Positions 1 through 7,288 of a stretch of 64,000 bases of DNA are shown here, piece by piece (the first letter of the stretch is position 1; each line of letters begins with the position of its first letter). This DNA comes from JAAZKA01 sp034926225. GTDB lineage: Bacteria; Bacillota; Clostridia; Oscillospirales; QAMX01. Location of the stretch: positions 1-64,000 of the forward strand of contig JAYFRF010000010.1 in assembly GCA_034926225.1 (NCBI GenBank), given 5' to 3'. The notes beneath the pieces were generated by a model. The model searched no databases and was not told the DNA's origin. It saw only the letters and a program-made list of their open reading frames with translations. The position numbers were made by a program, and so were the translations under genes.

Positions 1-24
1 TTCTTTCAACTAGAAGAAAAGTAA

Positions 25-141
25 GTCGGTGTTTATTGCCACAAGGGTCCACCCGTTCCCATTCCGAACACGGTAGTTAAGCTTGTGCGCGCCAACGATA
101 CTTGGAGGGTGACCTCCTGGGAAAATAGGTCTTCGCCGACA
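25..141 (+). rRNA. rrf: 5S ribosomal RNA, copy 1
   Basis: About 117 nt with the 5S architecture: the first seven bases GTCGGTG pair (one G-U) with CGCCGAC at the 3' end, and the conserved CCGAACACGG and GATACTTGGAGGGTGACCTCC blocks lie at the usual places. It sits at the window edge, so a 23S gene may lie just upstream. It differs from copy 2 by three transitions. Confidence 0.95.
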
Positions 142-164
142 CATGGGTCCCAATCGGGGCTCAC

Positions 165-199
165 GAATCCCTCGTATTTAGGTACGAGGGATTCTTTCT
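165..199 (+). terminator. Intrinsic terminator after 5S copy 1
   Basis: A perfect 12-bp stem, GAATCCCTCGTA at 165-176 and its complement at 183-194, has a 6-nt loop and is followed by TTTCT. It ends the first 5S transcript, so the second 5S gene may need readthrough or its own promoter. Confidence 0.85.
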
Positions 200-292
200 A
201 ACAATTAAATTATGTCTTTTAAAGAAGAAAAGTAACGCGTTAGAAAATAGCGTACCAATGCTTCCAATTGTCCAACCATTCGCTTTCTTTTA

Positions 293-324
293 CTTACTTT
301 TCTTTCTCGCGAAAGAAAAGTAAG
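293..324 (+). repeat. Inverted repeat abutting 5S copy 2
   Basis: CTTACTTTTCTTTC at 293-306 and its exact complement at 311-324 are separated by TCGC. The right arm ends on the first base of the second 5S gene. A related GAAGAAAAGTAAG block precedes 5S copy 1, so the flank was duplicated with the gene. A role as an RNA processing stem is inference. Confidence 0.7.
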
Positions 325-440
325 TCGGTGTTTATTGCCGCAAGGGTCCACCCGTTCCCATTCCGAACACGGTAGTTAAGCTTGCGCGCGCCAACGATAC
401 TTGGAGGGTGACCTCCCGGGAAAATAGGTCTTCGCCGACA
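324..440 (+). rRNA. rrf: 5S ribosomal RNA, copy 2
   Basis: A second 117-nt 5S gene about 180 nt after the first. It differs from copy 1 at 5S positions 17 (A to G), 62 (U to C) and 94 (U to C). Positions 17 and 62 face each other in helix II, so an A-U pair in copy 1 is a G-C pair here. This supports both copies being functional. Confidence 0.95.
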
Positions 441-467
441 CGAAAGCCTCTCGTATGTAAACTTTGG

Positions 468-513
468 CAAAAGGCAGACAGCTCTATAGAGCTGTCTGCC
501 TTTTGCTTTTTTT
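468..513. terminator. Bidirectional terminator between 5S copy 2 and the purM-like gene
   Basis: A perfect 19-bp inverted repeat spans 468-505. On the plus strand it is followed by CTTTTTTTG, a good U-tract. It lies between the 5S gene and the converging purM-like gene, so it can serve both, though the plus strand has the better tail. Confidence 0.85.
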
Positions 514-522
514 GAAAGGCTA

Positions 523-1542
523 TTACCAGGGGAGGGAACCCCTCGTTTGGACTACTCCGGAACCCTCGCGAATGACGCCGATGCGATAACAGGGAACCCG
601 GAAGCTTGCGGCATGCGCAATGATATCGTTTGTATGTTCAGACTTACAGACGACGGCCAGTCCGCAGCCGCAGTTGAATGTCCGAAGCATCTCCGCATCC
701 TCGATCGAACCGTATTGACGCAGCAGTTTGAAAACAGGATTGATCTCGTAGGCTGAAAGGTCGATCTCAGCATCGACGCCGGACGGCAACACACGGTTGA
801 GGTTTTCGCAGATACCGCCGCCCGTGATGTGCGCAAGGCCGGTGATATATCTTGTGGGGAAAAGGTCTTTTAAGAGAGTATAGTAGCAGCGATGCGGTTC
901 GAGGATCGCGTCGAGAAAGCTTACACCATCGACCGCCTCGTCCATTATCGCGGGATGCTCGCGCATGATGCGGCGGACGAGCGTGTAGCCGTTGGTGTGG
1001 ATGCCGCTTGATTGCAGCGACAGCACGATGTCCCCGGGCGTTATGCGGGAGCCGTCGATGATCTCGTCGCGCTCGACGACGCCCACGATGGACGACGTCA
1101 GCACATATGACCCTGCCGGCAGAACGCCCGGCTGCTCGGAGGTCTCGCCGCCTGTCAGAACGCAGCCCTGTGCGCGGGCAGCATCCGCGAGCGCTTTCAC
1201 CATCCGCGTGATCGCAGACTTTTCAAGCTTTCCGCAGATGATCGCGTCCTGTATGGTCAGCGGCGTCGCGCCCATCACGATACAGTCGTTGATGAGGTGG
1301 TTGATCATATCATGGCAAACTCCCTCGAGACGGTCGTATTGTGCGGCGAGAAGCTGCTTGGAGCCCGGTTCCTCTGTCTTTAAAACAAGAACGGGGTGCC
1401 GATAGCCGAGGTCGCTGATATCATACAGGGAGGAGAACGCGCCGACCGCGTTCAGTACGCGTTTGTTATCCGTCGCGAGCGTCTTGCGCATCTCCGTTTT
1501 GGCTGCATTCGCTATGTCAATGTTTACTTCGTATTGAGACAT
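523..1542 (-). CDS. PurM-like AIR synthase (phosphoribosylformylglycinamidine cyclo-ligase family)
   Basis: About 339 aa. The family cyclises FGAM to AIR with ATP in purine synthesis. PurM landmarks are visible: CGKLE, GGETSEQPG, the SSGIHTNGYTLVRR block and AHITGGGICENLNRVLP. The N-terminal nucleotide-binding stretch is divergent: TEEPGSK stands where PurM usually has a TDGVGTK-like motif. The start chosen is the ATG followed by SQYEV, because AGGAGG lies four bases upstream; a longer frame to 1572 has no such site. It begins 8 nt after the DUF4838 stop and is the last gene of a sugar-enzyme run, with no other pur gene nearby. It may be the housekeeping PurM or a paralogue recruited to another small-molecule reaction; the sequence alone does not decide. 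Confidence 0.8.
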   Translation of the reverse strand: MSQYEVNIDIANAAKTEMRKTLATDNKRVLNAVGAFSSLYDISDLGYRHPVLVLKTEEPGSKQLLAAQYDRLEGVCHDMINHLINDCIVMGATPLTIQDAIICGKLEKSAITRMVKALADAARAQGCVLTGGETSEQPGVLPAGSYVLTSSIVGVVERDEIIDGSRITPGDIVLSLQSSGIHTNGYTLVRRIMREHPAIMDEAVDGVSFLDAILEPHRCYYTLLKDLFPTRYITGLAHITGGGICENLNRVLPSGVDAEIDLSAYEINPVFKLLRQYGSIEDAEMLRTFNCGCGLAVVCKSEHTNDIIAHAASFRVPCYRIGVIREGSGVVQTRGSLPW

Positions 1543-1550
1543 ATGGCCTC

Positions 1551-3491
1551 CTATTGTAGTTTGCGGTTCCACTCCTGATGAAATAAAACGAGATCAAACG
1601 CCGGTTGGATGGCGTCCTCGATTTCGGAAAGATACTGAATTAACGCCTGAAACCTTTGCAGCGCGGAAGGCATGTCGCCGTTTGCGCCGTCAAAAAGCAA
1701 AGCCGAAAGACGCCTGCAATATTCGGCGTGATAGACTAAAAGCTTCCATGACGCTGCATGGCAGCGATCCTGAGTGTCAAGATTTCGGCGGATAACCGGC
1801 AGAAAGGCGTCGATATACCCCGGTATTTGCGCATAACGGGCTGCAGCCGCGGGATTGTTCTTCCATGAGAGCAGGATTTCCTCGCTTCCGCCGATGCCGG
1901 TGTCGATTTGCGTGACCGACTGCGCATGCTCACGCAGACTTGCGGGTGAAAACAGCGCGGAAAGACCGGACAGGTAGTCCCGGCAGGCGGCCGCATCGGC
2001 GCCATAGGCGGCATGGAAGTATAATTTAGCATAGGTATCAAAATCGAGCTGCGGATTAAACAGAGCCTCGCCCATAAGAGAAAGAGGGAATCCGTTGGGG
2101 AAAAAAGAACGCTGCGTTTGGTCGCTCATCAAACCGGACAGTCCAAGCCCTCCGAGCGCACGAATGTCTGCCCAAATTGTTTTGGCAATCTGCCAGTAAC
2201 CGGGATCGTTAAAGTGATCGACATAAAAATAATACTCAAACGCAAAAGCCGGGCCGTCAAAAACTTTTCGCCATTCCGCGAGGAAACGTAGCATGGTATC
2301 AAAAGAAGGCTTGATCTGTGTACCGTTGCGCTGCCAGACAGGAAGTACGGCTGCAGGATGCGCCTGTGTATAAGGAGTATCATAGCTGCGGGAAAAGGCG
2401 GTTGTAAAGGCAAAACGGCGCGAATTGCGGAAATGCTCGACCAGCGGAGCCCACAAAGTGTCGGTATACATGATAAACACGATACGCATGTCCAGCCCGC
2501 GAGCTGTCAATTCTGCATCCAGCTCGTTGAGCAGCTGTACATACAGATCGGATGGATGGTGCTTGCGGCATTCGTCGCATTCGCACTGGTTGCCCTGTGC
2601 GTCGGCCAGCCAGACATGCAGAAAATCGATATACGGTTTCTTCTCCGCATAACCGGTTAGGAAATTTATAAGCTTTTTCCGTACCTCGGGACGGGCGAAG
2701 CATAGCTGTGTAAAGTTTGGCGAACCGTAATAAAGCTCCCGCTTGCCGTTGATCAATGCGATATCCTCGCGGGCTTCATCCGTCAATGTATATTTGTCTG
2801 ACCAGGTTTTATAATGAATGCCGTATGGCTCGAGTAAATATCCATGCCCGAGTGCGTGGAGCTGGAGGCCGCAGCGTTTGATCTCGTGCTCTAAGCGGGT
2901 TACATAGGCGCCGATTTCCTCGAAGGATACGTTTTCGTCCGTCTTCACTGTACTGACGCTATGCTTATACCAACGGCTCATGTAGTTGTACGGGACGATC
3001 TGCTCCATCATAAAAAGGTTCATACCTACTTTTGGCAGCCAGCGAATGGTGTCTCGGACATTCTCGAAACTGACTGCGCCCTCGATACACTCGCCGCGAA
3101 AAGGGTAAGTCGCTTTCCGACGTTTTATGAATGTATGCGAAAGAGCGTCGCAGTGCGGCAGATAGGCACCGTCATCGCCCGGACGAACCCAGCAGCAGCC
3201 CATCGATTTCAGGTATTCGTACACGCCAATTAAAACACTGCGCGGGTTGCTGCCGGCGATGAACCCCTCGCCGTTTCGGATATCGATATCCACGACATCG
3301 TCGATCAGCGCATCGTCAACGTCCGAGTCGTCACGCGCAAGTTCCTCTAAAAGTCCTAAATGAATACCGGAAGCAGAAAAACCAACGCCGATGATGGCGG
3401 CATCGATATTACTGACTATTTTCAATGCGGCTTGCAGCTCCGATGCCGCATATGCAATGGTTTCGTGCGGATTTATATAGGAAATATCCAT
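1551..3491 (-). CDS. DUF4838-type glycoside hydrolase-like protein
   Basis: About 646 aa, no signal peptide, so probably cytoplasmic. The arrangement resembles DUF4838 proteins: an N-terminal alpha/beta domain of the kind that precedes GH20/GH67 barrels (INPHETIAYAASELQAAL, GSNPRSVLIGVYEYL), then a TIM-barrel-like domain with a CECDECRKHH cysteine cluster and many aromatic residues (FAFEYYFYVDHF). The substrate is unknown. The ATG before DISYIN is preceded by GTGAGG at good spacing; the 14-residue extension in the same frame lacks this. It lies 61 nt after a Gfo/Idh/MocA gene and 8 nt before the purM-like gene, in one minus-strand run with GH172 and an aldo/keto reductase, which points to intracellular breakdown of imported oligosaccharides. 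Confidence 0.75.
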   Translation of the reverse strand: MDISYINPHETIAYAASELQAALKIVSNIDAAIIGVGFSASGIHLGLLEELARDDSDVDDALIDDVVDIDIRNGEGFIAGSNPRSVLIGVYEYLKSMGCCWVRPGDDGAYLPHCDALSHTFIKRRKATYPFRGECIEGAVSFENVRDTIRWLPKVGMNLFMMEQIVPYNYMSRWYKHSVSTVKTDENVSFEEIGAYVTRLEHEIKRCGLQLHALGHGYLLEPYGIHYKTWSDKYTLTDEAREDIALINGKRELYYGSPNFTQLCFARPEVRKKLINFLTGYAEKKPYIDFLHVWLADAQGNQCECDECRKHHPSDLYVQLLNELDAELTARGLDMRIVFIMYTDTLWAPLVEHFRNSRRFAFTTAFSRSYDTPYTQAHPAAVLPVWQRNGTQIKPSFDTMLRFLAEWRKVFDGPAFAFEYYFYVDHFNDPGYWQIAKTIWADIRALGGLGLSGLMSDQTQRSFFPNGFPLSLMGEALFNPQLDFDTYAKLYFHAAYGADAAACRDYLSGLSALFSPASLREHAQSVTQIDTGIGGSEEILLSWKNNPAAAARYAQIPGYIDAFLPVIRRNLDTQDRCHAASWKLLVYHAEYCRRLSALLFDGANGDMPSALQRFQALIQYLSEIEDAIQPAFDLVLFHQEWNRKLQ

Positions 3492-3552
3492 AAATACCTC
3501 ACAAAAAAGCGGCATAAGGAGGAAAAGCAACATCGTATGCCGCGTTCATAGC

Positions 3553-4692
3553 TTAGATAACTCGTTCAACGGTCTGCTGTTCATGCGCATGCAGAGCAGC
3601 CGTACACAACGCATGCGAAAGATGAGTCTCTTCGGGTGTAAACAGACCGAACGAAACCTCCCGGCCCGCGTATTCCAGACAGAACGCCGCGATCATCTGC
3701 TGCATCGCGTCACAGAAGCCGAACTCGAAGATGCTGCCCGTAACCGTCGGCAGCATCGGCTGGAAGCCGAGATTGACGCGGCACCATGCCTGTTCCCGCC
3801 CCCAGCTTTGCGTATAGTAAAACGCGCCGGGGTCATCCGTGGAAAAGCGCGCCGCACAGTCAATGCCCGTGATCGCGATGCTCCATTTGTTCGTCGAGCC
3901 GGGACTCATCCGCTTAGTTTCCAGACGCATCGGGAAGATATCCCCCCGTGCGTCCTTCGTCGTACAGAGAAGCACCGCATTTTCGTATGTTTCGCACGGC
4001 GCGATGCCGCCCTTGCCGTCCGGACGCTCGGGGACTAAGTTTGAAAAGATCGCGTAGACCGACTGCGGGATGTAACCGAGCCGGAAGGGGACATGCTGCG
4101 TGTGGATGCCGAGATCCCCGAGACAGCCGTACGCGCCGCAGGTGGCGATCCGGCGCTTCCAGTTGACAGGCTTCGTCAAGTCGAGGTCGGACGCATGCTC
4201 AAACGCGGCGTTCACCTCAATCAACTTGCCAAACTTCCCCTCCCGCGCCCAGGAAATCAGGGTCTGGGCGGCGGGATAATAGGGGAATTCGCTGGAACAG
4301 CGGACAAACACATCCGGATGCGCGGCAAGCTCAGCGAGTATCGCCGTATTTGCCGCCTGATCGATGCCGAAGGGCTTCTCGCCAAGCAGCGCTTTTCCTG
4401 AACGGATGCAGGCGCGGTAGACCTCCTCGTGCAGATCGTGCGGAACGGCGGCGTAAACCGCGTCTACGTCCGGACGGGCGAGCAGCTCCCGGTAATCCGG
4501 TGTGGAAAAGTTGACCGACGGGAAACGCTCTGAAAACCATGAGCGGCTCTTGTCGCTGCGGGAGCAAACCGCGACGATCTCCGGACGCGGGATGGTGCCG
4601 TCGACGAACTGCGACCAGCGCGCGGCGGCTCCGGCGAACTCACGCGCCATCAAACCGCAGCCGATAATACCAAAACGGATTGTATTCATCAC
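3553..4692 (-). CDS. Gfo/Idh/MocA family NAD(P)-dependent oxidoreductase
   Basis: About 380 aa. The N-terminal Rossmann fold shows GIIGCGLMAREFA, and the EKPFG motif carries the family's catalytic lysine. A C-terminal alpha/beta domain follows, with the GAYGCLGDLGIHTQHV helix that carries the usual active-site Asp and His. The family oxidises or reduces hydroxyls on sugars, inositols and glycosides; the substrate is unknown. A GTG abuts the TAA stop of the GH172 gene directly, with GGAG nine bases upstream; the next codon is ATG, an alternative start. Tight coupling to GH172 suggests it handles that enzyme's product or substrate. Confidence 0.85.
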   Translation of the reverse strand: MMNTIRFGIIGCGLMAREFAGAAARWSQFVDGTIPRPEIVAVCSRSDKSRSWFSERFPSVNFSTPDYRELLARPDVDAVYAAVPHDLHEEVYRACIRSGKALLGEKPFGIDQAANTAILAELAAHPDVFVRCSSEFPYYPAAQTLISWAREGKFGKLIEVNAAFEHASDLDLTKPVNWKRRIATCGAYGCLGDLGIHTQHVPFRLGYIPQSVYAIFSNLVPERPDGKGGIAPCETYENAVLLCTTKDARGDIFPMRLETKRMSPGSTNKWSIAITGIDCAARFSTDDPGAFYYTQSWGREQAWCRVNLGFQPMLPTVTGSIFEFGFCDAMQQMIAAFCLEYAGREVSFGLFTPEETHLSHALCTAALHAHEQQTVERVI

Positions 4693-5796
4693 TTATATAA
4701 TCTCCAATTTATCCCGATCGGGCAGCACGGGCATCGACGCCGCGGGCTTATCCTGATACCAGTACGCGACCGACGCGATATCATCCTGCAGCGGCAGATA
4801 CCGCCCGCCCGAACGCCAGCCGAGCGCCTGAATCGTGACTCGCAGATTTTTTTCAAAGCGAATCGGGTCGGTGATGTGGAAACGGTACAGCCCGAAGCGC
4901 TGTTGGGACTGATAGGTACCGTCGGGACGGATGACTTGGGGCAATCCCGAATAGGGGGTGGAAAACTCGTGATACTGCCGACGGCCATCCGCGTCCGCGA
5001 CGTCAAAGTTATAAGAGCCGCAAAAATAGTCCTCCGTGCCGGTGCCGCAGATCGTCGGGAACTCGCGGTCGCCGTCGAGGTAGAACTTAATCTCCCCCTC
5101 GCCCCACCAGCCGGTGTTGTTCACGCCCCACGCAAGATAGGTGCCGACGTACTGCCCTTTCCCCTGCACACCCTCTAAAATCGTATAGGGCGTCTTTTCC
5201 GGCAGGGGGTTGGTACGCCGGAACTGCGCGTGGAAGTACGCCGCGTCGTCGGGAACTGCGGTTTCTGTGTAGGTGATTTGATAGTAGACCACCATACGCT
5301 CAGCGCCGCGATTCTCCATCGTGATCCGCGCATGACGGCGGAAGGGCATCTGGAAATAGCAGTTAAACGCGCGTCCCGGATTGACGCAGATCGGCAGAGC
5401 GTTTACCTGCGCATATTGTCCCCAGCCGCACGCGAAAAAGTCGCCCATCGGACACTCCACGGACGGGACTGGGGAATCGTCCCAGTAAAACCGCAAAATG
5501 GTGTCGCGCCACGAGGTTTTACCGCCGGTCGTCATCCAGATATGCTGGATGCAGCCGGAGCCTTCTATATCCGCGAGCGTGAACGTTTCGCCGGCTTCGA
5601 TATGGGAATAGGGGTTGACCTTCCAGCCGAGCCCTAGGTCCCGCGCCGCGTGGGACGCGCTGCCTTCGCCGATCTCGGCACGCGCGCCGGCGCCCTTCGC
5701 GCCGGTGAAGTTTTCGGAGGAAATCGACCGTGTTTTCGCGTCGGAAAGGGTGAACAGGTTATGCAAGTCGGTGCCGATGCCATGAAACGTGTACAT
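4693..5796 (-). CDS. GH172 (DUF2961) family glycoside hydrolase
   Basis: About 367 aa, the usual length of a single-domain DUF2961 protein; no signal peptide. Known GH172 members act on fructofuranose and arabinofuranose linkages (difructose dianhydride, D-arabinan). WWGEGEIKF near residues 230-238 and GTGTEDYF near 251-258 contain the glutamates expected to be catalytic in this family. Other family marks include the N-terminal RSISSENFTGAKGAG and LADIEGSGCIQHIWM. Its Shine-Dalgarno GGGAGG overlaps the stop of the upstream aldo/keto reductase, and its own stop abuts the Gfo/Idh/MocA start, so the genes are translationally linked. The exact furanoside is unknown. Confidence 0.88.
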   Translation of the reverse strand: MYTFHGIGTDLHNLFTLSDAKTRSISSENFTGAKGAGARAEIGEGSASHAARDLGLGWKVNPYSHIEAGETFTLADIEGSGCIQHIWMTTGGKTSWRDTILRFYWDDSPVPSVECPMGDFFACGWGQYAQVNALPICVNPGRAFNCYFQMPFRRHARITMENRGAERMVVYYQITYTETAVPDDAAYFHAQFRRTNPLPEKTPYTILEGVQGKGQYVGTYLAWGVNNTGWWGEGEIKFYLDGDREFPTICGTGTEDYFCGSYNFDVADADGRRQYHEFSTPYSGLPQVIRPDGTYQSQQRFGLYRFHITDPIRFEKNLRVTIQALGWRSGGRYLPLQDDIASVAYWYQDKPAASMPVLPDRDKLEII

Positions 5797-5810
5797 GAGG
5801 GGTACCTCCC

Positions 5811-6839
5811 TTATTTTTGTACGTGTGTGTCGTAAAAATCAAGGTAATACGCCAGATTTTCCGCGAGCAGCCGGGGGGTATCGAGCCCATACGGGCAGCG
5901 GGACACGCATACGCGGCAGTGCTTGCAGTCCCGGATACGCAGCATCGTATCGCGAACCTCGTCGGAAAGCTGCGGGCCGATGGGGGAACGCATCAGGAAG
6001 TACTTCCGGCGCGCCGACTGCGGGATATCGATACCTACAGGACACGGCAGGCAGTAACCGCACGCACGGCAGAAGTCGCCGACAAGCGCTGCGCGTTCAC
6101 GCTCGATGGACGCCGCAATTTCGCCGTCGTCAGTCGGAGGATTTTGCGCATAACCGAGGAATTCCGCAAGCTCCGAAGGCTTCTGTACGCCCCAGATCGG
6201 CACGACATTCGGGAAGCGGCGCATGTAGACGAAAGCCGCTCGTGCATCGCGCAGGAGTCCCCCGGACATGCCCTTCATTGCGATAAAGCCGACGTCGGCA
6301 TCCGCGCAGCGGCGTACCAGAGCTTCATCCTGCGGCGCCGCGAGCATGCTGAAGGGGTATTGCAGCGTATCGTACGCACCCGAATCGACCGCAGCGTTCG
6401 CGCGGGCCAGTGCATGGTTCGTGATACCGATAAAGCGAATCCACCCGCGGCGTTTTGCTTCTATGAGCGCCGCGTAGGAGCTTTGCGGGTCGTTACTATC
6501 CGGCAATACGCCCGGATTGTGCAGCTGCAGGATATCGATATAATCGGTACGCAGACGCCGTAGGGACAGCTCGATATGCGCGAGCACCCCTTCGTACGTT
6601 TTCGCGCCGCTCTTTGTCGAGATGACATAGGAGTCGCGGGGCACGCCCGCAAGCGCCGCCCCAAGCTTTTCCTCGGAGTCGGTATACGCGTTCGCCGTAT
6701 CAAAATAGTTGATTCCGCCGGTAAGCGCCTGATGGATCAGCGCCGCCGCATCGTCAAAGGAGATTCGCTGTATCGGCAGCGCGCCGAAGGATGTCGAGGA
6801 AACCATCAGACCTGTCCGTCCGAGCTTTATATACTCCAT
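5811..6839 (-). CDS. Aldo/keto reductase with C-terminal double 4Fe-4S domain
   Basis: About 342 aa. The first 230 residues are an AKR barrel with the tetrad: Asp and Tyr in NYFDTANAYTDSEEKLG, Lys in VISTKS, His in LQLHNPG. The C-terminus carries two ferredoxin-type clusters, CxxCxxCxxCP (CRACGYCLPCP) and CxxCxxCxxxCP (CKHCRVCVSRCP). This layout is common in anaerobes and implies electron exchange with ferredoxin as well as NAD(P)H. The start ATG follows GGAGG four bases upstream, which overlaps the end of the HIT gene region. Its place before GH172 suggests reduction of a carbonyl sugar intermediate. Confidence 0.88.
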   Translation of the reverse strand: MEYIKLGRTGLMVSSTSFGALPIQRISFDDAAALIHQALTGGINYFDTANAYTDSEEKLGAALAGVPRDSYVISTKSGAKTYEGVLAHIELSLRRLRTDYIDILQLHNPGVLPDSNDPQSSYAALIEAKRRGWIRFIGITNHALARANAAVDSGAYDTLQYPFSMLAAPQDEALVRRCADADVGFIAMKGMSGGLLRDARAAFVYMRRFPNVVPIWGVQKPSELAEFLGYAQNPPTDDGEIAASIERERAALVGDFCRACGYCLPCPVGIDIPQSARRKYFLMRSPIGPQLSDEVRDTMLRIRDCKHCRVCVSRCPYGLDTPRLLAENLAYYLDFYDTHVQK

Positions 6840-6849
6840 AGTTCCTCCG

Positions 6850-7188
6850 TTACGCCATCTCGCCCGACAGCACGCGTCCGCCTAAGAGATGGAAATGAAG
6901 ATGATCGACGGTCTGCCCCGCGTCCGCGCCGGAATTCGTAACCACCCGGTAAGAGCCCAATCCCTCCGCCCGTACAAGCGCTGCCGCGACTGCAAAGATA
7001 TGCCCGACCATCGCGCCGTCGGCTTCTTTAAGCTCGCCCGCGCATGCGATATGCCGCTTCGGCACGATCAGGATATGCGTCGGTGCCTGCGGATGAATAT
7101 CCCGAAACGCGTACACTGTCTCATCCTCATACACCTTCGTAGAAGGAATCTCCCCCGTGATAATTTTACAAAACAGACAATCCATCAT
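6850..7188 (-). CDS. HIT family hydrolase (HinT-like)
   Basis: 112 aa, full length for a HIT protein. N-terminal CLFCKIITGEIPSTKVYEDE and C-terminal HLHFHLLGG, the histidine triad, are typical. HinT-type enzymes hydrolyse adenosine phosphoramidates and aminoacyl-AMP. GGAGG precedes two adjacent ATG codons (7188 and 7185); the second has the better 7-nt spacing. It lies 10 nt before the aldo/keto reductase, so a housekeeping gene leads the sugar operon. The terminator-like structure after alaS separates it from the upstream gene. Confidence 0.93.
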   Translation of the reverse strand: MMDCLFCKIITGEIPSTKVYEDETVYAFRDIHPQAPTHILIVPKRHIACAGELKEADGAMVGHIFAVAAALVRAEGLGSYRVVTNSGADAGQTVDHLHFHLLGGRVLSGEMA

Positions 7189-7206
7189 AAAACCTCCGTT
7201 TAAAAA

Positions 7207-7275
7207 GACGCGCAGCTTATAAAAATCCTGACAGTAAAAGTTTTTGCCAGGCTTTTTTCAAAAAAGCCGCGCGTC
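7207..7275 (-). terminator. Terminator after alaS, nested hairpins
   Basis: On the minus strand a 12-bp stem (arms 7264-7275 and 7207-7218, one G-U) encloses a long loop and is followed by TTTTTAAA. An internal A/T-rich hairpin (7250-7258 with 7260-7268) overlaps one arm, so two folds compete. Confidence 0.55.
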
Positions 7276-7288
7276 CTTCGTATTCAAC

